A DNA stretch of 11,496 bases from Flavobacterium sp. (GTDB lineage Bacteria > Bacteroidota > Bacteroidia > Flavobacteriales > Flavobacteriaceae): positions 1-11,496 of the forward strand of contig JASLGC010000281.1 in assembly GCA_030150335.1 (NCBI GenBank), read 5' to 3'. The position numbers and the translations under genes are program-made. The notes beneath the pieces are model-generated. The model saw only the letters and a list, made by a program, of their open reading frames with translations. It was not told the DNA's origin and made no database searches. Of this stretch, positions 6,501 to 11,496 are shown piece after piece; the first letter of the stretch is position 1, and every line of letters begins with the position of its first letter.

Positions 6501-8446
6501 ATAAAGAATTAGGAATATTAGCCTATGCTCCTACTATTCGTGTCAATGCCCAGCTTTTCTGGTATAGCTTACCTGAAAAAACAAAAGCAGGCATTCTTAA
6601 AAACATTGATAGTGCTACGGCTGTAATTAAAGTTTTTCCTAAAAGCGAAAACTATACTTATGTCTTAGAACAAATACAAGAATTGTACAAGCATTGGGAT
6701 TCTTCAATGCGAGTGGAGCATCATGCGCTTCAAATAGCTACGTATATCTTTAAAGAATTATCAACAGGCCTTTATTTCACAAAGAGTAATCAAGCAACCC
6801 AATTAAAGAAACACTTTACTACTTACTTACAACAACAAAATGCTTTGTTGATTTTTGAAGACGATAGTAAAGACCAAAAACTGTCTATGACAGACCGCTT
6901 TTTTTTAATTCAAAACTGGTTGTACTCTTATATTGACAACCAAGTACAAACACACGATTCTATAAAATATATACAAGAAGCAACGTGTTTACTTTTATTT
7001 GAAAGCACATATAATTACACTTTATTAGAAGCAAAAGACGAAATAATCATTTCCAATTTAAAAGGAAACCATCCTCTGATTGTACAAGATAATTACACAT
7101 TAGATTATCATCAATATATGGAGAAACTATCTGCTTTTGAAGAAGTATCCGTTCCTGCATATAACGATTTTAATACAACAAAAGACAACATCTTAAATGA
7201 GTACAAAAAGTCATTAAAGATAAACGAGTTAAAACCACGCGTACTAACCTCTTTTGTTAGAAATAAATTGATTAACGAAGTATACTTTCCTTTAATCGGA
7301 AACAACTTAGCCAAACAAATAGGTGTTTACGGCGACAATAAACGCACCGCAAGAATGGGAATGCTTTTATTAGTATCCCCTCCTGGATATGGTAAAACCA
7401 CCTTAATGGAGTATTTAGCCAATGCCTTAGGTTTACATTTCGTAAAAATAAATGGTCCTACAATTGGGCATTCAATTACATCTATCGACCCTACGGAAGC
7501 TAAAACATCTGGAGCAAGAGAAGAATTAAAGAAGATAAACTTATCATTTGAAATGGCTGATAACGTTATGCTTTACTTAGATGATATACAACATTGTAGT
7601 TCAGAATTCTTACAAAAGTTTATCTCCCTTGCAGATGGCCAACGTAAGATGGACGGAATTTTCGAAGGCGAAAGCAAAACGTATGATTTAAGAGGTAAGC
7701 GTTTCTGTATTATTATGGCAGGGAATCCTTATACAGAAACGGGAGAGAAATTTCAAATCCCGGATATGTTAGCCAACCGTGCGGATACCTACAATTTAGG
7801 AGATGTAATAGGAAATACAGAAAACTTATTCAAATTGAGTTTACTTGAAAACGCTATTGCTGAGAACAGTTATTTACAACGATTAAGTAGTAAGTCATTA
7901 GATGATTTCTACAAAGTAATTCAACATATTGAAACGCGTTCTGAAGAAGCATTGGATTTAGAAGGTAATTTCAGCGCACAAGAATTAGAAGAGTTTATCG
8001 CTGTTATTAAAAAGTCCATGATTGTTAGAGATATAGTTCTAAAAGTAAATCAAAACTATATTCTGAGTGCAAGTATGGACAATGCATATCGCGTAGAACC
8101 AGCCTTTAAATTACAAGGTTCATACAGAGATATGAATAAGATGATTAGTAAGATTGTTCCATTAATGAATGATTCAGAAATAGACGAACTTATTGCTACT
8201 CATTATGAAAACGAATCACAGACGCTAACTTCTGACACAGAAGCCAACCTATTAAAATTAAAAGAAATTACTGGCAAACTAAACACAGAAGAAAAACAAC
8301 GTTGGGAAACTATCAAAGAGATATTCACAAAACAGAACAAATTAGGCGTGGCCGGAAAAGACAATCAAGTTGGACAAATACTAAACCAACTAATGGATTT
8401 CAATCATAACTTAGAAGGAATTGCACAAGCTTTAAAACAAAACTAA
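3599..8446 (+). CDS. Giant AAA+ ATPase, DUF3686 'DNA repair ATPase' type
   Basis: This 1615-residue protein is probably cytosolic, with no signal peptide or membrane helix. Residues about 20-420 are beta-rich, with repeating blade-like stretches such as FNDGKLIYLRSEDE and QIWETPY near 380-407, which suggests a propeller. A long coiled coil follows (about 490-840), then a short beta segment (about 840-890) and a mostly helical middle that I do not recognise (about 890-1210). The C-terminal part is a MoxR-like AAA+ module: Walker A PPGYGKT (1261-1267), Walker B VMLYLDD (1323-1329), sensor 1 at N1376 in MAGNP, a candidate arginine finger R1394 in LANRADT, and a possible sensor 2 Arg at R1510. 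Walker B ends Asp-Asp rather than Asp-Glu. Databases call such proteins DNA repair ATPases, but I see no nuclease, helicase or SMC motif. The position behind the flotillin pair suggests an ATP-driven partner of the membrane scaffold; that is inference. The ATG at 3599 begins MAELEN and has no Shine-Dalgarno. Confidence 0.85.
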   Translation: MAELENQHIVESLDSNTYEIIQRRLQDQKSELIQKLNTLNDSRKEIFSSVDLKLIANQRITTENNCIARGIIAFDNICIFGYNVHFGLKKEIQLSDVFSIYRFENNQFHPENLDFIADDNFINDYNNLYKYYRDSIFSRFKKTENYLYMVFQTSSKVDDLKAFKWLIKDNKLYYQDDRSIHEVKRADQYEFTWQKTTLDNRRLGVHPHVSILDKVFIEAVGGDITFKIEDNTQDGKGIYSEPVKNIDQQLDDADYFYADLNNFILIRIKPYQEDFRAFIFNNRTKQVINVPALNETGILLPDSQGIIFSNGYYLQNGDYKIFENTIQNLEYIRTIPSHNGEDFLYIFYQAENNIYVLMSYNIIKQHVETPIVCNGFTLFNDGKLIYLRSEDEAVKHHVVQIWETPYASTLIENKEQKDNHLYKIGNKDIVKAMAECQEIIHLIDKEDSYEDLYNDIAKKANDIIDAYFWINDSETQQLSTPLSQIRNIANTAIDEFEKVQEQRKRASNQLEELKTKVDKQLFNVKNAKGNTLESLVQLLADNRKLVGEVINAKQTKYTSIPTLESYQESLSKTNSSLSEKTIAFLLQEHALVPYEDKVSAQKEKVNEVVKVIDANAIDDNCKKISAELELLIDILNSLKIEDTTQATKIIEKISVIFASLNEVRSQLKRKIDSLRTNESIAEFHAQLTLLDQSIINFLELSNTPEKCDEYYSKVSVQVEELESKFADFDEFILKIADKREEVVKAFDTRKTQLVEQINRRTSSLEQIGLRILKNIENKSASFKTKEDIHAFFSTDLMIDKVRQLVHDLKELGDVSKAENLENSIKTSQEDALRTLRDKQDLFADGENIIALGNNKFLVNKQPLDLTIVRRNDVLFYHLTGTSFYYPIQNDKIYAYKEIWNQDLVSENNTVYRAEYLAYQVYKQYKKDNTLVLSETIKHRTEQNYAEGYLKGVHDFDALEICNALLSLNKELGILAYAPTIRVNAQLFWYSLPEKTKAGILKNIDSATAVIKVFPKSENYTYVLEQIQELYKHWDSSMRVEHHALQIATYIFKELSTGLYFTKSNQATQLKKHFTTYLQQQNALLIFEDDSKDQKLSMTDRFFLIQNWLYSYIDNQVQTHDSIKYIQEATCLLLFESTYNYTLLEAKDEIIISNLKGNHPLIVQDNYTLDYHQYMEKLSAFEEVSVPAYNDFNTTKDNILNEYKKSLKINELKPRVLTSFVRNKLINEVYFPLIGNNLAKQIGVYGDNKRTARMGMLLLVSPPGYGKTTLMEYLANALGLHFVKINGPTIGHSITSIDPTEAKTSGAREELKKINLSFEMADNVMLYLDDIQHCSSEFLQKFISLADGQRKMDGIFEGESKTYDLRGKRFCIIMAGNPYTETGEKFQIPDMLANRADTYNLGDVIGNTENLFKLSLLENAIAENSYLQRLSSKSLDDFYKVIQHIETRSEEALDLEGNFSAQELEEFIAVIKKSMIVRDIVLKVNQNYILSASMDNAYRVEPAFKLQGSYRDMNKMISKIVPLMNDSEIDELIATHYENESQTLTSDTEANLLKLKEITGKLNTEEKQRWETIKEIFTKQNKLGVAGKDNQVGQILNQLMDFNHNLEGIAQALKQN

Positions 8447-8542
8447 ATCTAAAATATATAAGATTAAAATACTTAATTAACATAAAAAATACGCTAACCA
8501 ATTAAAAAATAGTTCTTTTTTTCATTTATAAAACAAATTAGG

Positions 8543-8553
8543 TATAATATTTG
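8543..8553 (+). promoter_or_regulatory. Candidate promoter -10/-7 region of the MFS gene
   Basis: TATAAT (8543-8548) overlaps AATATTTG (8546-8553), the latter matching five of the six fixed bases of the Bacteroidota -7 element TAnnTTTG. It ends 22 bases before the ATG at 8576. No clear -33 TTG is present at the usual distance; that region is a T-run. The rest of the 129-base gap after the ATPase gene is A/T rich, with no convincing hairpin terminator, so read-through from the ATPase gene is also possible. Confidence 0.4.
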
Positions 8554-8575
8554 TGCGTGTAAAAGAAAAAACAAT

Positions 8576-9742
8576 ATGAAAAAACATCTTGCAAGAATAG
8601 CAGTAACTATTCTTTTCTTTTTCTTTGGAGGAAGCTCGGCTTCTTGGGCATCCCGTATCCCTACAATCAAAGAAGCCTTTGGGGTTAGCGATTCAGCTTG
8701 GGGTTTCGTACTACTATACTTATCTATCGGAACCTTAATTACCTTGCCATTTGCAGGTAAACTGGTAGAAAAGTTAGGAAGCAAGAAATCAACTGTAATA
8801 TTCTTAATTGCCTATTTGATATTCTTAGTCGGTATTGGTTATTGGGACGTATTATGGCAATTAAAGATTAACCTTGTTATGTTTGGGGCATTAGGTAACA
8901 TTGCGAATATTGCTATTAATACACAAGCAATTAATATTTCTAAATCATACAAAGGCCAAATCATTGGGTCACTACATGGTACTTGGAGTATTGGAGGCTT
9001 CGCAGCTTCTTGGTTAGGTGCAGAAATGATTAGTAATCACGTACCACCATTAGAGCATTTTATCTATTATTCATCAGTAGGAATTATTGTATCACTTCTA
9101 CTGTTTCGCTTTTTAGTACCAGATTCAACTGATAAAGAAGAAGCGCCTATTAATAAGAAAAAGGTGAAGTTTCAAATGCCAGACAAAAATCTTGCATTAT
9201 TAGGTGTATTGGCATTTTTGTCAATGGTAGCCGAAGGTACAATGACTGATTGGGCAAGTGAATACATGAAGCACATTACCCTTGCGCCTGTAGAACTTGT
9301 TGGTTATGGACTAACAGCCTATATGTTTGCAATGGCAAGTGGTCGTTTCATATCTGACTTTACAGTTAAAAGATTCGGAGAACACAAAACCCTTATCATC
9401 AGTGGTATATTAATATTTATTGGATTAGGAATGGCAGTGCTATTCCCTACTGTTTACAATACTATTATATCCTTTATGGTTGTTGGTTTAGGAGTTTCAG
9501 CGGTTGTACCTGTTGTTTATAATTTGGCAGGACATAGTAAAACTATTCCACCTCAACAAGCATTAACTTTAATTACAAGTATTGGTTTTATTGGATTCTT
9601 CTTAGGCCCTCCAGTAATTGGGTTTATAGCAGAATCTTTTACACTTAAAACTGCTTTTGCTATTATCGCCTTTTTCGGAATAGCAATTACTATACTAAGT
9701 AGATTTATTGTAGTAGAACCTAACGTTAAAGAAATTGAATAA
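8576..9742 (+). CDS. MFS transporter, YbjJ-like
   Basis: This 388-residue inner-membrane secondary transporter belongs to the major facilitator superfamily. The sequence shows about 12 hydrophobic helices in two six-helix halves, with a charged central loop near residues 188-205 (DSTDKEEAP followed by a Lys-rich stretch). After helix 2 is an MFS motif A, GKLVEKLGSKK (61-71), and a related GRFISDFTVKRFG lies in the second half. The N-terminal ASWASRIPTIKEAFG (22-36) and the central SLHGTWSIGGFAASW resemble the YbjJ group of MFS proteins, whose substrates are mostly unknown, so none is assigned. The length is normal. The gene ends in tandem stops (TAATAA) and is followed 16 bases later by a strong terminator. 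Nothing visible links it functionally to the ATPase gene upstream. The ATG at 8576 precedes a Lys/His/Arg start and the first helix. Confidence 0.88.
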   Translation: MKKHLARIAVTILFFFFGGSSASWASRIPTIKEAFGVSDSAWGFVLLYLSIGTLITLPFAGKLVEKLGSKKSTVIFLIAYLIFLVGIGYWDVLWQLKINLVMFGALGNIANIAINTQAINISKSYKGQIIGSLHGTWSIGGFAASWLGAEMISNHVPPLEHFIYYSSVGIIVSLLLFRFLVPDSTDKEEAPINKKKVKFQMPDKNLALLGVLAFLSMVAEGTMTDWASEYMKHITLAPVELVGYGLTAYMFAMASGRFISDFTVKRFGEHKTLIISGILIFIGLGMAVLFPTVYNTIISFMVVGLGVSAVVPVVYNLAGHSKTIPPQQALTLITSIGFIGFFLGPPVIGFIAESFTLKTAFAIIAFFGIAITILSRFIVVEPNVKEIE

Positions 9743-9757
9743 TAAAAAGCAATAACT

Positions 9758-9798
9758 AAAAAGACCGCATCCAAGTTAAACTTAGATGCGGTCTTTTT
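9758..9798. terminator. Bidirectional terminator between MFS gene and sbcC
   Basis: The arms AAAAAGACCGCATC (9758-9771) and GATGCGGTCTTTTT (9785-9798) are perfectly complementary. AAG/CTT pairing inside the loop extends the stem past one mismatch. The A-run on one side and T-run on the other give a U-tract on both strands. It lies 16 bases after the MFS stop and 69 bases beyond the sbcC stop, so it serves both convergent genes. Confidence 0.93.
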
Positions 9799-9866
9799 AT
9801 ATTTACAGCCCACCTATAAAACAAATTCTCATTGATGGGCTCTATATCAAAAGTAGTTGCTATTCT

Positions 9867-11496
9867 TTACGAATTCACTTTAATAATACTTCCTTTATCC
9901 TCATTCTTCTCAATCGTAAGAGACATTGGAATACGCTCTTGCAATTCTTCTACGTGGGAAATAATACCTACTATTCTATTTTCTTTATGTAAGTTACTCA
10001 ATGTTTCAAAAACAATGTTTACAGAATCACCATCCTGCGTACCAAAACCTTCATCGATAAAGAAGAAGTTCTTATTAGACTTAGACAAACTCTGTACACT
10101 CTCTGCTAATGCTAAAGCTAATGACAATGAAACTTGGAAGCCTTGACCTCCTGATAGTGTTTTGACACTTCTCGATTTACCATTGTTCATATAATCAATA
10201 ATCTCGAAGTCGTTATTCTCGTTTAACTGCAAACTCAACTGGTTATTTGTCAAACGGTGAAAACGGTTGTTTGCCATATCGCATAAGTTTTTCAAGTATA
10301 TCGTAGAAACGTAATTTACAAAACCAGCTCCACTAAACATATTTGTCAACTTGCTCAAATTAGCCACGCGTTTCTCAACTACTTCAAATTCTTTAGTCAA
10401 CTCTTGTTTCGTAGCAAAATCTTTTTCCAAACGCTCTACCTCACCAGCTAAACGCGCTACAAGTTCTGTTACTTCTTTCACTTGAGCTTCCAATGCTGTA
10501 ATCGCAACTTGTTGCTCAGCAAACTTTTCTTGGTCAAACGATACTTTAGCTAATTTCTCTTCTAACGTTTGAACTTGATTGCGAACAATTTCCAATTGTA
10601 CTTCAAAAGCCTGAATACTCTCTCTAATTGCTTTTGCGTCCAACTTCTTATTCAACAACGCATTTACCTCATCCAAAGAAGCCATTTTATGAGCCTTAAC
10701 CAAAGCAGTTAACTCTTTAGACACCTGCTCCTGTGCTCCTTTCAATTCAGTAATCTCTGCTTGTAATGACTTTTGCTCCGTTTGCTTTTCGGCCAACTTA
10801 GGAGATAAATCTTGAAATTGTTGGGTTAGTGTTTTATAACTCTGCTCAATTGAAACAATATCATCCTCTCGTTGTTTAATCTGCTGCATCAGTATCATAT
10901 CTTCTAAACCGATGTATGTATCAATTTGCAATCTCACAACCTGAGCACTCTTAGACTCAATCTCACTGTCTAACTTAGCACCTTCTAACTCAATGTGATT
11001 TAACTCTGTTTTAGATTTATCAACGTTTGAGCGATTTGTCTCAACCTCTTTCGTTAACTTAAAATGAATTTTCTCAAGCTCGTCAATGTGCTTGCTAATC
11101 ACTTCAGCTTGTTGTTTCAGCTGTATAAACTGTTGCTCATTTCCATCTTCAATCAAATTCCAAGAGAATTGCAATTGGTGTTGTTGCAACTGTAACAACA
11201 ATTCTTGCTCTTTATGTTGCTCCTCCTTGTATTGAACAACTAACAAATGACGTTTGTCAAACAACGCTCTTGCAGTACGTTCATACTTCATCAAACGCTG
11301 TTGTCTATCTTTTACATTTTTAAGTTTTTCCTCATTCAACTGGATTGCCATTGACACATCCGTCCCTTGCAATACATGAGGATGGTCTGCAGAACCACAC
11401 AAAGGACAAGGTTGCCCTTGGTGCAAATCACTTGCATATTGCGTTAATTGTTGTGCTACACTCAATTGGCGCAATTCAGCCTCAATACCTTCTTGC
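9867..11496 (-). CDS. sbcC: Exonuclease subunit SbcC, C-terminal half (partial at 5' end)
   Basis: This is the C-terminal part of SbcC, the SMC/Rad50-like ATPase that works with the SbcD nuclease to process DNA hairpins and ends. The frame is open to the right edge of the window, so the gene continues outside. The TTG at 11474 is internal and is not a start. Near the visible N-terminus is the zinc hook CPLCG followed by DHPH, with Cys codons at 11406-11408 and 11397-11399; this hook joins two SbcC molecules. About 330 residues of returning coiled coil follow. The ABC lobe then shows the signature LSGGQ (10143-10157), Walker B ending FFFIDEGFG (about 10045-10075), the D-loop-like TQDGDS, and the ISHVEEL switch histidine. 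The stop TAA is at 9869-9867. The Walker A half lies outside the window. sbcD would be expected upstream (to the right). Confidence 0.96.
   Translation of the reverse strand, partial: QEGIEAELRQLSVAQQLTQYASDLHQGQPCPLCGSADHPHVLQGTDVSMAIQLNEEKLKNVKDRQQRLMKYERTARALFDKRHLLVVQYKEEQHKEQELLLQLQQHQLQFSWNLIEDGNEQQFIQLKQQAEVISKHIDELEKIHFKLTKEVETNRSNVDKSKTELNHIELEGAKLDSEIESKSAQVVRLQIDTYIGLEDMILMQQIKQREDDIVSIEQSYKTLTQQFQDLSPKLAEKQTEQKSLQAEITELKGAQEQVSKELTALVKAHKMASLDEVNALLNKKLDAKAIRESIQAFEVQLEIVRNQVQTLEEKLAKVSFDQEKFAEQQVAITALEAQVKEVTELVARLAGEVERLEKDFATKQELTKEFEVVEKRVANLSKLTNMFSGAGFVNYVSTIYLKNLCDMANNRFHRLTNNQLSLQLNENNDFEIIDYMNNGKSRSVKTLSGGQGFQVSLSLALALAESVQSLSKSNKNFFFIDEGFGTQDGDSVNIVFETLSNLHKENRIVGIISHVEELQERIPMSLTIEKNEDKGSIIKVNS

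Noticed and set aside
677..8446. The three-gene unit as an anti-phage defence system
   Set aside because: No nuclease, protease, TIR, nucleotide cyclase or pore-forming effector is visible, and no mobile-element or defence neighbours appear in the window. Housekeeping or stress-related membrane function is the simpler reading.
3599..8446. Reading the giant ATPase as an SMC/Rad50-type repair protein related to nearby sbcC
   Set aside because: The long coiled coil is suggestive, but the nucleotide-binding site is one contiguous MoxR-like AAA+ module near the C-terminus with no LSGGQ signature and no split ABC head. The genes are convergent and in separate transcription units.
8494..8784. 96-codon minus-strand open frame over the start of the MFS gene
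   Set aside because: It is opposite a clear MFS N-terminus and its promoter region, with no domain of its own.
9807..9841. Inverted repeat AGCCCA/TGGGCT downstream of sbcC
   Set aside because: Six perfect pairs (eight with a wobble) around a loop of about 20 bases and no U-tract. The strong terminator at 9758-9798 already explains transcript ends here.
9786..10146. Two short plus-strand open frames after the MFS gene
   Set aside because: They start in or just after the bidirectional terminator and run mostly antisense to the conserved ATPase end of sbcC. The translations look like nothing known.

Overview
The window is a low-GC chromosomal segment with compact genes, A/T-rich spacers and no convincing Shine-Dalgarno sequences. 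One promoter-like site resembles the Bacteroidota TAnnTTTG -7 element. Codon choice (AAA, GAA and TTA heavy) and gene content fit a Flavobacteriia-type Bacteroidota. Myroides is a guess for the genus; I cannot fix it from sequence alone. I see no tRNA, rRNA, transposase, CRISPR array or phage gene.

Layout. Positions 1-435 are the 3' end of fhs (formate-tetrahydrofolate ligase), closed by a strong hairpin terminator. Positions 677-8446 hold three same-strand genes: a small membrane protein with a C-terminal OB-fold (YqiJ/NfeD-like), a long flotillin (YqiK-like) with one N-terminal membrane anchor, and a 1615-residue AAA+ ATPase of the kind databases label 'DNA repair ATPase' (DUF3686 type). 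The first two genes lie 27 bases apart. The ATPase follows after 108 bases that contain a hairpin with only a weak U-tract. Positions 8576-9742 encode a 12-helix MFS transporter of the YbjJ-like group. A symmetric bidirectional terminator separates it from the convergent 3' part of sbcC (9867 to the right edge, minus strand), which carries the zinc hook and the C-terminal ABC ATPase lobe.

How they may work together. The OB-fold membrane protein and flotillin form a known type of pair (YqiJ-YqiK, NfeD-flotillin) thought to build a membrane scaffold. The large ATPase has a beta-rich, propeller-like N-terminus, a long coiled coil, an uncharacterised middle and a MoxR-like AAA+ module near the C-terminus, with no membrane segment. 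I infer that it is the energy-using partner of the scaffold, perhaps a remodelling machine recruited through its coiled coil to the flotillin array. This three-gene unit is the most interesting content. Its 'DNA repair' label rests on no nuclease or DNA-binding motif that I can see. fhs, the MFS gene and sbcC look like unrelated housekeeping or transport neighbours.
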